A stretch of 53,405 nucleotides of DNA from Burkholderiales bacterium (GTDB taxonomy: Bacteria > Pseudomonadota > Gammaproteobacteria > Burkholderiales > Burkholderiaceae_C). Positions within the stretch are counted from its first letter, which is position 1. Each line of letters opens with the position of its first letter. The notes under the pieces were generated by a model. The model made no database searches and was not told the origin of the DNA. It saw only the letters and a list, made by a program, of their open reading frames with translations. This document shows positions 8,240 through 16,356 of the stretch, one piece after another. The stretch lies in contig JABEVE010000022.1 of NCBI GenBank assembly GCA_013044035.1, positions 1 through 53,405 on the forward strand, read 5' to 3'. The position numbers and the translations under genes are program-made.

Positions 8240-9805
8240 ATGACCGTTCGCAATCTGTTGTTCATCATGTTCGATCAGCTTCGTGCCGATCATCTGGGTT
8301 GCTACGGCCACCCCTATTTGCGAACGCCGAATTTCGACGCACTCGCCAAGCGTGGTGTGCGGTTCACGCGATCTTTCGTGCAATCCGGCGTGTGCGGACC
8401 ATCGCGCATGTCCTCCTACACCGGGCGCTATGTCAGCAGCCATGGTGCGACATGGAACCGCGTTCCACTGCCCATCGATGAGGTCACGCTGGGTGAATAT
8501 CTTCGGACCGGTGGTCTCGGGTTGGATCTCATCGGCAAGTCGCACGTGACGTCCGACCGCCATGGCGCAAGACGCCTGCACCTCGACGAAGACGGTGATC
8601 TGGGGCGCTCCCTGATGGAGGGATCGTTTCGGCTCATTGATCGTTACGACGGACATCATGCGGAACCGCTGGGCGGCTATGCGGAGTCGTTGCGGCGCCG
8701 CGGCTACGACAGCGCCGACCCCTGGACCGATTATGTGATCGCGGCCGAGACCCCGGATGGCAGGGTGGTGAGTGGCTGGCAGATGCGCAACGTGAACCTG
8801 CCGGCGCGCGTGCGCGAGGAGGACTCGGAAACCGCTTACACCACCGACGAGGCGATTCACTACCTGCGCGAGCGTGGCGACACGCCCTGGGCGCTTCATC
8901 TGTCCTACGTCAAACCGCATTGGCCCTATCTGGCTCCATCCCCGTACCACAAGCGCTACCGACGGGACCAATGCCTGCCAGTCAAACGCCATCCGGCGGA
9001 GCTGCAACAGGCGCATCCGGTTTTGAAGGCCTATCGTGCGCAGGAAGAATGCGCCAATTTCATGCGCGACGAAGTCATCGATAGAGTTCGTCCCGCCTAT
9101 CAGGGGCTGATCGCGCAACTGGACGATCATCTCGGCCGGCTCTGGGAGGAGCTGGATCGTCTCGGCCGTTGGAAGGACACCATCATCGTCTTGACCTCGG
9201 ACCACGGCGACTATCTGGGTGACCATTGGCTGGGTGAAAAGGAGCTGTTCCACGACACCATCCAGCGCGTGCCCTACATTCTTTACGACCCCAGCGACCA
9301 GGCCCAAGCCACGCGCGGCAAGGTGTTCGATCATTGGGTCGAGGCTGTGGATACGGTTCCGACCTTGCTCGACGCGCTGGGTCTGCCGCTGCCGCAGCAC
9401 AGACTGGAGGGACGCTCCCTGCTCGGATGGACAAGGGACAAGCCCGCCGCTTCGGAGGGGTGGCGCACGGCCGTGTTTTCCGAGTTGGACTATGCCTACC
9501 GCCAGGCCCGATTGCTTCTGGGGCGTCGCCCCGATGCATGCCATGCCTGGATGGTCAGAACTGCCGATTGGAAGTATGTCCATTGGCAGGGCTACAGGCC
9601 CCAGTTGTTCAACCTGCGCGACGACCCCGACGAATTCTTCGATCTCGGCGAAGAGCCCGCTCATGACGACGTTCGTTCCGCGATGCAGGCCCGTCTGCTG
9701 CAATGGTTCGGAGATCTCCGACACCGAACCTCGGTGACCCTGCCCGAGGTGGAACAGGGGACACATCGCTACAAGGAGGCGGGGGTTTTCTATGGCGTTT
9801 GGTAG
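8240..9805 (+). CDS. Sulfatase / phosphonate monoester hydrolase superfamily enzyme
   Basis: A 521-residue hydrolase of the alkaline phosphatase superfamily. Metal ligands include D12 (FIMFDQLRAD) and D321-H322 (SDHGD). The C-G-P-S-R motif at C52 fits the formylglycine signature C-x-P-S-R, so C52 is expected to be converted to formylglycine. H227 (YVKPHWPY) and K334 match further active-site positions. Similarity by eye is closest to cytoplasmic phosphonate monoester hydrolases, which also cleave sulfate and phosphate esters. There is no signal peptide. AGGACAGG precedes the ATG. Position behind an importer suggests the enzyme cleaves the imported compound in the cytoplasm. No formylglycine-generating enzyme gene is in the window. 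Confidence 0.88.
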   Translation: MTVRNLLFIMFDQLRADHLGCYGHPYLRTPNFDALAKRGVRFTRSFVQSGVCGPSRMSSYTGRYVSSHGATWNRVPLPIDEVTLGEYLRTGGLGLDLIGKSHVTSDRHGARRLHLDEDGDLGRSLMEGSFRLIDRYDGHHAEPLGGYAESLRRRGYDSADPWTDYVIAAETPDGRVVSGWQMRNVNLPARVREEDSETAYTTDEAIHYLRERGDTPWALHLSYVKPHWPYLAPSPYHKRYRRDQCLPVKRHPAELQQAHPVLKAYRAQEECANFMRDEVIDRVRPAYQGLIAQLDDHLGRLWEELDRLGRWKDTIIVLTSDHGDYLGDHWLGEKELFHDTIQRVPYILYDPSDQAQATRGKVFDHWVEAVDTVPTLLDALGLPLPQHRLEGRSLLGWTRDKPAASEGWRTAVFSELDYAYRQARLLLGRRPDACHAWMVRTADWKYVHWQGYRPQLFNLRDDPDEFFDLGEEPAHDDVRSAMQARLLQWFGDLRHRTSVTLPEVEQGTHRYKEAGVFYGVW

Positions 9806-9847
9806 CGTCTCATCGACGATGGCGGCGTGATGGCGCGGAGCAGCGCC

Positions 9848-10535
9848 TCAACGATTGCTGGCTTTCGGTTTCTGAGGAAACTTTCGTCCAGGAAAGGCCT
9901 GTGACAAGGTCTGGATGGCGCCGGAATCCGTGAAGGAATGGCCCGGAAGACGGTTGACGGAATCGCGGAAATCCTGGCTGCGGAGGATGTCGAGCAAGGT
10001 CTTCAACTGCGGCTGATCCAGTGCATTGGCATAGCCAAGAAGGAAGTAACGCTCGCTGGCAATCGGAATGAAGTCCAGGTTGAATTGCCGCGCTGGGGTT
10101 TCAACCCCCAGGCCCACGTCGGCCATGCCGCTGGCGACGTATGCGGCGACGGCAGCATGGGTACTCGCCATGCTCAAAACCGTGGATTGCCCCGGAGTCG
10201 ATGCCCGCCCGGGCGAGTAGGCATTCCAGGAGCAGGCGCGTACCCGATCCCCGCTGCCGATTCATGAAACGGACATCCGGGCGGCAGAGATCGCGCACGT
10301 CATAGATTTTGCGCGGGTTACCCGCCGCCACGGTCAAGCCCTGGCGGCGAACGACCGTGCAGATGACACGGCAGGTGCGCGAGTCAAGCCAGCGTGCGTA
10401 GTCCTCCAGAACGTGCCCCTCGAAGTCCCCGATGGGGACGTGAAATCCGGCCAGATCACAGCCACCATCGTGCAGGGAGGCCACGGCTTCGAGGTTGCCC
10501 ATGTATTTGCATTCCACGGGGACATGTTGCAGGAC
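9848..10535 (-). pseudogene. Broken PBP-domain transcriptional regulator of the formate dehydrogenase locus
   Basis: The minus strand encodes the ligand-binding half of a helix-turn-helix regulator with a periplasmic-binding-protein-like (PF12727-type) domain. Landmarks are the segment NLEAVASLHDGGCDLAGFHV, then QRGSGTRLLLE and ASGMADVGLGVE. Such regulators commonly sit beside NAD-dependent formate dehydrogenase genes. Two defects are visible. The frame shifts near 10162-10168, so the last 100 or so residues (VAAYVASGMADV onward) lie in another frame. The N-terminal DNA-binding half is absent because the frame runs antisense into fdsA at about 10530. The gene cannot make a working regulator. 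Confidence 0.75.
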
Positions 10536-11225
10536 CAAGGCATCTATGCGATGCGCTACAGCCACCCCGAGCAGATCATGCAGGAAATCGCCGCGCTCAC
10601 GCCGACATTCCACGGCGTCACCTACGCCAAGATCGAACGTCTGGGAAGCCTGCAATGGCCCTGTAACCAGGAGACAGGCGAGGCTGGCACGGAGATCATG
10701 CACGTGGACCATTTTGTGCGCGGCAAAGGGCGTTTCATCATCACGCAATACGCGCCGACCGACGAGAAGGTCACGCGCAAGTTCCCGCTGCTGCTGACCA
10801 CGGGACGCATCCTCAGCCAGTACAACGTCGGCGCGCAGACCCGGCGCACGCCCAACAATCTCTGGCACAACGAGGACAGGCTGGAGATCCACCCGCACGA
10901 CGCCGAGGAGCGGGGAATCCGCAACGGCGACTGGGTAAGCATCCAGAGCCGGGCCGGAGACACGGTTTTGCGGGCGAGGGTCACCGGGCGTGTGGCCCCA
11001 GGCGTGGTCTACACCACCTTCCACTTTCCGGAATCGGGTGCGAATGTCATCACAACCGACAGTTCGGACTGGGCGACCAACTGCCCCGAGTACAAGGTCA
11101 CTGCCGTTCAGGTGATGCCGGTAGCCCAGCCCTCGCGCTGGCAGCAGGAGTATGGGCAATTCAGCACCATCCAGTCCGCGCTGCTTGAAAGACGCCGAAC
11201 GGCAACATCGGAGCAAGTCAAGTGA
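10530..11225 (+). pseudogene. fdsA: fdsA fragment: C-terminal quarter of formate dehydrogenase alpha subunit
   Basis: About 230 residues matching the C-terminal part of the molybdenum catalytic subunit of NAD-dependent formate dehydrogenase. It includes the molybdopterin-dinucleotide-binding region: LLTTGRILSQYNVGAQTRRT, EIHPHDAEERGI and SDWATNCPEYKVTAVQV. The complete subunit has roughly 950 residues, so the iron-sulfur domains and active site are gone. Before about 10530 the frame is antisense to the broken regulator. The usual upstream genes fdsG and fdsB are also missing, so a deletion of several kilobases is likely. The downstream fdhD start overlaps the fdsA stop codon, as in intact fds operons. 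Confidence 0.85.
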
Positions 11226-12058
11226 TCGCCCTGGATGCTCCCCTGACGGCGGGTGCCCGGCAGGCACAGGTGCTCTGGCTGCGAGCGGGCATACGCAGTG
11301 AATCGGCTGATTGGCTGCCCGAGGAAGTGCCCGTGGCGCTGGAATTCAACGGTGTTTCTCACGCCGTGATGCTGGCGACGCCCATGGATCAGGAGGATTT
11401 CGCGCTGGGGTTTGGGCTCAGTGAGGGCATTTTCGACCGACAAGCCAATCTTTACGACTGCGAAGTCGATGCCTGTGCCGAAGGCTTGACGGTGCACCTG
11501 GAGGTTTCGTCCCGCAGCTTTGCACGCTTGCGGGCGATGCGCCGCACGCTGGCCGGCAGGACGGGCTGCGGGGTTTGTGGCACTGAGAGCCTTGCCCAGG
11601 TCTTGCGTCCCCTGCCGCGTGTCGTCGCCGGACAGGTGATTCACAGCACGGCCATCACACGAGCCATGGATGGCCTGCGTGACAGGCAGTTGCTGGGCCA
11701 GGCGACCGGCGCCACCCATGCGGCGGCCTGGTGTGATGGCACTGGCGACATTCGACTAGTGCGGGAGGACGTCGGCCGACACAACGCCCTGGACAAGCTG
11801 ATCGGTGCGCTGGCGCGTGCCGGAATCGACGCTGGCTCCGGGTTCATGGCCGTGACCAGCCGCGCCAGCGTGGAGATGGTGCACAAGGCCGTGGTCGCTG
11901 GCGTTCCGCTCCTGGCTGCGGTCTCGACACCGACGCTGCTTGCGGTCAACACAGCCAAGCAGGCCGGCATGTGCCTGGTCGGGTTGGCGCGGCAAGGCAA
12001 CCTGGCGGTCTACGCCCACCCGCAACACTTGTCCCTGAGCGATGGGACTGACCGATGA
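11222..12058 (+). CDS. fdhD: FdhD sulfurtransferase for formate dehydrogenase
   Basis: A 278-residue FdhD protein, the cytoplasmic chaperone that passes sulfur to the molybdenum cofactor of formate dehydrogenases. The redox-active CxxC is C116/C119 in TGCGVCGTES. Other conserved text is EDFALGFGLSEGI, REDVGRHNALDKLIG, and TSRASVEMVHKA near the C-terminus. The GTG start overlaps the stop of the fdsA remnant, and its own stop overlaps the fdsD start. The gene appears intact although its local client enzyme is destroyed. It could still serve another formate dehydrogenase elsewhere in the genome. Confidence 0.95.
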   Translation: MIALDAPLTAGARQAQVLWLRAGIRSESADWLPEEVPVALEFNGVSHAVMLATPMDQEDFALGFGLSEGIFDRQANLYDCEVDACAEGLTVHLEVSSRSFARLRAMRRTLAGRTGCGVCGTESLAQVLRPLPRVVAGQVIHSTAITRAMDGLRDRQLLGQATGATHAAAWCDGTGDIRLVREDVGRHNALDKLIGALARAGIDAGSGFMAVTSRASVEMVHKAVVAGVPLLAAVSTPTLLAVNTAKQAGMCLVGLARQGNLAVYAHPQHLSLSDGTDR

Positions 12059-12276
12059 ACACAAGCAACCTCGTCAGCATGGCGAATCGCATCGGCCAAT
12101 TTTTTGCGTCCATTCCCGGCCGCGATGAGGCGCTTTTCGGCATCGTTCAACATATTCAGCGATTCTGGGAGCGCCGGATGCGGACCGAACTCCTGGCGCA
12201 TCTCGATCGCAACCACGGCGAAGGTCTCGATGCGATGGTCCTCGATGCATTGCGCGCACACCGCGATCTGCTGTGA
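12055..12276 (+). CDS. fdsD: Formate dehydrogenase delta subunit
   Basis: A 73-residue protein matching the small FdsD subunit of soluble NAD-dependent formate dehydrogenase: N-terminal LVSMANRIGQFF, a central HIQRFWERRMR and the C-terminal LDALRAHRDLL. FdsD has no cofactor and assists assembly or stability of the complex. The ATG overlaps the end of fdhD (ATGA). It ends the remnant operon fdsA'-fdhD-fdsD. With fdsG, fdsB and most of fdsA absent it probably has no partner encoded here. Confidence 0.92.
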   Translation: MNTSNLVSMANRIGQFFASIPGRDEALFGIVQHIQRFWERRMRTELLAHLDRNHGEGLDAMVLDALRAHRDLL

Positions 12277-12590
12277 TTCCGTCCGGATCCACGCATCACC
12301 CAGCGGTCAGCCGGGCACGCAAACCTGGCTGGTCCTCCACAGCGTCCGTGGCAGCCCAGTGCGCTAGCCGTGAGTTCCAGGACATGCCGACCGACTACGG
12401 TTTCTCGAACTCGTGAAGCCGCCAAGGAAACCGCCGGGACAACGCCAGCAGCGCCATGGATGTCAATTCGTGACTCGGCTGTGGGAAACGGATTCCAGGT
12501 GCAAGGTCAAGGCTCAGCCTCTTCTTCATGCTCATCAACACCTCCTATCAGGACATGTTGCGACGACCAGTTGAACTCGGGCGTATTGCC
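12277..12590. other. Accessory remnant DNA, including a 46-codon ORF with a perfect Shine-Dalgarno
   Basis: Between fdsD and the recognisable transposase text there is no known gene. On the minus strand, AGGAGG (12546-12541) precedes an ATG at 12535 by 5 bases. It opens a 46-codon frame to 12395 beginning MSMKKRLSL. The first few residues faintly recall the start of IS3-group OrfA proteins, but the rest does not continue that way. It may be a gene start cut off by rearrangement. Other short frames here look like chance. Confidence 0.3.
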
Positions 12591-12880
12591 CCTGTCGCTG
12601 TGGAAGATCAACCCGGCCGGCTTGCTTGGATGGCGCTTCAACCAAGCCATGCGCAGCGCATCGATGACGATGCCGTGCGTCATGTCCTCACGCAGCGACC
12701 AACCCACCATCTGGCGGCTGAACAGGTCGATCACCGCGGACAGGATCAGCCAGCCTTCGTCGGTGTGGATGTAAGTGCTGTCGCCCGCCCAGACCTTGTC
12801 GGACTCGGCCACGGTGAACTGCCGGCCGAGCAGGTTGGGGGCGATCGGCAGATCGTGGTTGCTGGTGACTTGAATTTAAG
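12507..12880 (-). mobile_element. IS3-family transposase (OrfB) fragment
   Basis: The minus strand encodes the start of an IS3-type integrase core: SNHDLPIAPNLLGRQF, then VWAGDSTYIHTDEGW with the first catalytic Asp, DLFSRQMVGWSLREDMT, and GLIFHSDRGN with the second Asp. After SDRG the usual continuation and the catalytic Glu are lost. The reading ends after about 30 unrelated residues at 12507. The N-terminal part of OrfB is also missing. Recognisable homology begins only 4 bases from the CCA end of tRNA-Ser. It is a decayed, non-functional remnant; no terminal inverted repeats were recognised. Confidence 0.82.
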
Positions 12881-12883
12881 ATC

Positions 12884-12974
12884 TGGCGGAGACGAAGGGA
12901 TTCGAACCCTTGATGCGCTTTTGGCACATACTCCCTTAGCAGGGGAGCACCTTCGGCCACTCGGTCACGTCTCC
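12884..12974 (-). tRNA. serX: tRNA-Ser(GCT)
   Basis: Read on the minus strand, the 7-base acceptor stem GGAGACG (5' side) pairs with CGTCTCC, followed by discriminator G and an encoded CCA. The anticodon loop is CTGCTAA with anticodon GCT. A long variable arm typical of serine tRNAs follows, then the T-loop GGTTCGAATC. Total length is 91 bases with CCA. The gene separates the accessory region (to its 3' side) from the housekeeping region. The gene symbol for this isoacceptor is by analogy only. Confidence 0.97.
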
Positions 12975-13105
12975 TGTTTGCGGCGCAGATTTGCCGCAAA
13001 GCATAGCCTCACATTATTGCATAGCGGCTGTTCCGCCATGCAGGGATTGCACAATCCAGATTCGCGCAGACTGAGCGCGGCATTCGTCAGCCACCGTAAC
13101 TCAGG

Positions 13106-13140
13106 GCTGTTGCCCCGGTTGCGCAACCGGCAAGGGCAGC
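13106..13140. repeat. Inverted repeat upstream of the TatD-like gene
   Basis: CCGGTTGCGCAACCGG (13115-13130) is a perfect 16-base palindrome, flanked by GCTG (13106-13109) and CAGC (13137-13140), which extend the symmetry with small bulges. It lies in the gap between the divergent tRNA-Ser and the TatD-like gene, about 70 bases before the latter's start. It could be an operator or an RNA hairpin; there is no T-run to make it a terminator. Confidence 0.4.
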
Positions 13141-13209
13141 GGCATGCCAATGGATGAGCTTCTTCACATGACATATTTGGACCAACAAGGGCTCAGCCTT
13201 TCATTGCCG

Positions 13210-14070
13210 ATGAACTGGATTGATACCCACGCCCATCTCGATGCCGCGGAGTTTGGAGACGACCCCGGTCAGGTATTCGCGCAGGCGTGCGCTGCGGGTG
13301 TGCGCAGTGTGGTGATTCCAGCGGTGGAGCCAGGCAATTTCGCCGCAGTGCGCGACTTGGCCCATGCCAGCGGGCAGGTCTATGCGCTGGGCGTTCACCC
13401 GCTGTATGCGGATCGTGTGGAGGAGGCGGATTTCCCCCGACTGCGCCGAGCGCTGCTGCAAGCGAGGGACGATCCACAGTGCGTTGCGATGGGCGAGATC
13501 GGACTGGATTTTTTCGCCCCGGGTGTGAACCGTGATCGCCAGCTTTGGTGGTATGAGCAACAGCTCAGGCTGGCGCGCGAGCTGGGTTTGCCGGTGTTGC
13601 TGCATGTACGCAAATCGCAAGATGTTCTGCTTGCCGGCTTGCGCAAACTCGGATGGGCACAGGCCGGCATCGGTGGCATTGCCCATGCGTTCAATGGGAG
13701 TCGGCAGCAGGCCGATATGTTCATCGCGCAGGGATTCAAACTCGGCTTTGGTGGCGCCATGACCTTCGAGCGGGCTTTGAACATTCGTCGTTTGGCGACT
13801 CATTTGCCCGATTCCAGTCTGGTGCTTGAAACAGACTCACCCGATATTCCCCCTGAATGGCTGGCCCGCGCAGAGGGGCGCCAATCCAATACGCCGGCTG
13901 AATTGCCACGCATTGCCCAGACGCTGGCGACATTACGCGGTTGGACCACACAGCAAACAGCCAGCATCACGACGGCGAATGCGCTCGCTGCCCTGCCGCG
14001 ACTGGCCACCTGGTTTGAGATGCGTGGGACCTTGGATGGAGATGCGTTTCCAACCCTGTCCCGATCTTGA
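13210..14070 (+). CDS. TatD-family metal-dependent hydrolase
   Basis: A 286-residue TatD-like TIM-barrel hydrolase, a family that includes 3'-5' DNA exonucleases. Metal ligands are visible as H7 and H9 (DTHAHLD), E96 (MGEIGLDF), H132 (LLHVRKSQ), H159 (IAHAFNG) and D209 (LETDSP). The ATG at 13210 is chosen because the conserved text begins right after it; upstream ATGs at 13144 and 13168 would only add an unconserved leader. Its last codons overlap the -35 region of the htpG heat-shock promoter. The cellular substrate is unknown. Confidence 0.92.
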   Translation: MNWIDTHAHLDAAEFGDDPGQVFAQACAAGVRSVVIPAVEPGNFAAVRDLAHASGQVYALGVHPLYADRVEEADFPRLRRALLQARDDPQCVAMGEIGLDFFAPGVNRDRQLWWYEQQLRLARELGLPVLLHVRKSQDVLLAGLRKLGWAQAGIGGIAHAFNGSRQQADMFIAQGFKLGFGGAMTFERALNIRRLATHLPDSSLVLETDSPDIPPEWLARAEGRQSNTPAELPRIAQTLATLRGWTTQQTASITTANALAALPRLATWFEMRGTLDGDAFPTLSRS

Positions 14071-14093
14071 ATAACAGCATGTTGCCCCCATTT
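14066..14093 (+). promoter_or_regulatory. Sigma-32 heat-shock promoter of htpG
   Basis: CTTGAA (14066-14071) and CCCCATTT (14086-14093) are separated by 14 bases, matching the sigma-32 consensus (CTTGAA, 13-17 bases, CCCCATNT). The -35 hexamer includes the TGA stop codon of the TatD-like gene. The predicted transcript would start near 14100 and carry a leader of about 100 bases before the htpG ATG. Match and spacing are seen directly; function is inferred from the known heat-shock control of htpG. Confidence 0.85.
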
Positions 14094-14199
14094 CATAACC
14101 GACGCGTTTACAGATGCCGCGCCGCTGCCTGTTTGGCATGCCGGTCCGACCGCCTTTTCCATGACATCTTTCCCCAACTTCGCTTGACCCCACCTCATC

Positions 14200-16188
14200 A
14201 TGAGCCTCGACACTACAACAACCGTCGCCTCGCAATCCGGCAGTCATACCCATGCTTTCCAGGCGGAGGTGAAGCAACTGCTGCACCTGGTGGCGCATTC
14301 GCTGTATTCGAATCGCGATATTTTTCTGCGTGAACTCGTATCCAATGCATCCGATGCCTGTGACAAGTTGCGCTATCTCGCCATAGATGATGCGGCACTG
14401 TGGGAAGGGCAGAGCGAATTGCGCATCCGGGTGGATTTCGACCCCGCCAAACGCACGCTCATGGTGAGCGACAACGGTGTCGGCCTGAGCCTGCAGGATG
14501 CCATCGATCATCTCGGAACCATCGCCAAGTCCGGTACGCGCGAGTTCATGCAGCAGATCGGCCAGGAGCGTAAAGCTGATGCCAACCTGATCGGGCAGTT
14601 CGGCGTGGGCTTTTACTCGGGCTTCATCGTTGCCGATCGCATCACGGTCGAAAGCCGGCGCGCCGGTATGACCGCCGAGCAGGGCGTGCGCTGGTCCTCC
14701 GAAGGCACAGGCGAGTTCAGTGTCGAGACCATCAACCGCGAGCAGCGCGGCACGGATGTGATTCTGCACTTGCGCGCTGAGGATGAAGACCACAAATTCG
14801 ACGATCTGCTCTCGAACTGGAAGCTCAAGAGCATCATCAGTCGTTATTCAGACCATATCTCCTTGCCGATTGAAATGCGCAAGCGTGAATGGAACCAAGA
14901 AAAGAGCCAAGACGATGTGCTGGATGCCTGGGAGCAGATCAACAAGGCCGCCGCTCTCTGGGCTCGGCCGAAGGCAGACATCACTGAAGAGCAATACATC
15001 GATTTTTACAAGCAAATCGCACACGATAGCGACGCACCACTGGCTTGGACCCATAACCGCGTCGAAGGCCGCAGCGAATACAGCCAGTTGCTCTATCTCC
15101 CCTCGAAAGCACCTTTCGACCTCTGGAACCGAGAACTGAGCGCGGGTGTCAAGCTCTATGTCAAGCGTGTATTCATTCTCGACGACGCATCCAGCTTGTT
15201 GCCGACCTATCTGCGCTTCGTTCGTGGAGTGGTGGACAGCGCCGATTTGCCGCTGAATGTTTCACGTGAATTGCTGCAGGAAAGTCGCGACATTCGCGTG
15301 ATTCGAGACGGCTGCACGAAACGCGTGCTCTCTCTGCTGGAAGATCTGGCGACCAGCGAGGACGTTGCTCAGCGCGACAAGTACGTCAAATTCTGGCAAG
15401 AATTCGGCCAAGTGTTGAAAGAGGGCGTGGGCGAAGATTTTGCCAACCGTGAACGACTGGCTAAGTTGTTGCGCTTTGCCTCGACGGCTGGCGAGGGCGA
15501 CGCGCAAACGGTGAGTTTGAGCGACTATGTCTCTCGTATGAAACCCGAGCAAACCGCCATTTACACCATCACCGCCGACAACCTGCGCACAGCCCGTTCC
15601 AGCCCGCAACTCGAAGTGTTCAAGCGCAAGGGTGTGGAGGTCCTCCTGCTCACCGACCGGGTTGATGAATGGATGCTGGGTAGCCTGACCGAGTTTGAAG
15701 GCAAGCCCCTGCAGTCCGTGGCCCGAGGCGGCGCGGACTTCGGGGCGCTGCAGGACGCCGAGGAAAAAAAGCAGGCCGAGGAAGCGGCGCGAACCCATCA
15801 GGATTTACTGGCGCGCATGAAGTCGGCCCTGCAAGGCATTGCACAGGACGTACGCATCAGCACCCGCTTGGTGGAGTCGCCGGCCTGTCTGGTGGCAGCT
15901 GATGGCGAGGTCAGCGGGCATCTGGCACGCCTGTTGCGCCAGGCTGGCCAGGCGGCACCGAAGTCTTTGCCCATTCTCGAGGTCAATCCCGGCCATGCTT
16001 TGGTTGCGCGGCTTGAGGCCGAGATGGGGAAAAAGGCAACCGAGCAGAATGACCAGGATCCGTCTCAGGTGTTCGACGATCTGGCGCATATTCTGTTCGA
16101 TCAGGCTCTGCTGGCCGAGGGGGGCATGCCGGAGGATCCTGCTGCATACGTCCGGCGGGTGAATGCACTGCTGGTGGGCTCGGTTTGA
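14200..16188 (+). CDS. htpG: Chaperone HtpG (bacterial Hsp90)
   Basis: A 662-residue Hsp90. The N-terminal GHKL ATPase domain shows [16 protein letters not shown], the DNGVG motif and [15 protein letters not shown]; the middle domain shows [12 protein letters not shown] and [11 protein letters not shown]; a C-terminal dimerisation domain follows. It remodels client proteins in the cytoplasm under stress. No strong Shine-Dalgarno precedes the ATG at 14200 (the upstream bases are CACCTCATC), so initiation may be weak or depend on leader structure. A sigma-32 promoter lies about 110 bases upstream. The gene is followed by two stem-loops. Confidence 0.98.
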   Translation: MSLDTTTTVASQSGSHTHAFQAEVKQLLHLVAHSLYSNRDIFLRELVSNASDACDKLRYLAIDDAALWEGQSELRIRVDFDPAKRTLMVSDNGVGLSLQDAIDHLGTIAKSGTREFMQQIGQERKADANLIGQFGVGFYSGFIVADRITVESRRAGMTAEQGVRWSSEGTGEFSVETINREQRGTDVILHLRAEDEDHKFDDLLSNWKLKSIISRYSDHISLPIEMRKREWNQEKSQDDVLDAWEQINKAAALWARPKADITEEQYIDFYKQIAHDSDAPLAWTHNRVEGRSEYSQLLYLPSKAPFDLWNRELSAGVKLYVKRVFILDDASSLLPTYLRFVRGVVDSADLPLNVSRELLQESRDIRVIRDGCTKRVLSLLEDLATSEDVAQRDKYVKFWQEFGQVLKEGVGEDFANRERLAKLLRFASTAGEGDAQTVSLSDYVSRMKPEQTAIYTITADNLRTARSSPQLEVFKRKGVEVLLLTDRVDEWMLGSLTEFEGKPLQSVARGGADFGALQDAEEKKQAEEAARTHQDLLARMKSALQGIAQDVRISTRLVESPACLVAADGEVSGHLARLLRQAGQAAPKSLPILEVNPGHALVARLEAEMGKKATEQNDQDPSQVFDDLAHILFDQALLAEGGMPEDPAAYVRRVNALLVGSV

Positions 16189-16199
16189 TGGCTGCATCA

Positions 16200-16259
16200 C
16201 GCCCCATTCGCCGTGCCGGAGTGGGGCGAAACAAAGGGTCCGATGCGAATGCTCGGACC
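16200..16259 (+). terminator. Two stem-loops after htpG
   Basis: CGCCCCA (16200-16206) pairs with TGGGGCG (16222-16228), and GGTCCGA (16237-16243) pairs with TCGGACC (16253-16259). Neither is followed by a T-run, so they are not classic intrinsic terminators. They may protect the htpG 3' end or act with Rho. Confidence 0.4.
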
Positions 16260-16356
16260 GGATTCAACCTCGACCTAAGTCAGCCTCGCTAAACTGGCTT
16301 CCATCATCTTTCTCCGCGGTCGCCCTCGGTATCAGAGGCAGCCACGACGATCTAGC

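Noticed and set aside
8222-9766. A 514-codon minus-strand frame
   Set aside because: Antisense to the sulfatase-superfamily gene, whose catalytic residues are all in the plus-strand frame.
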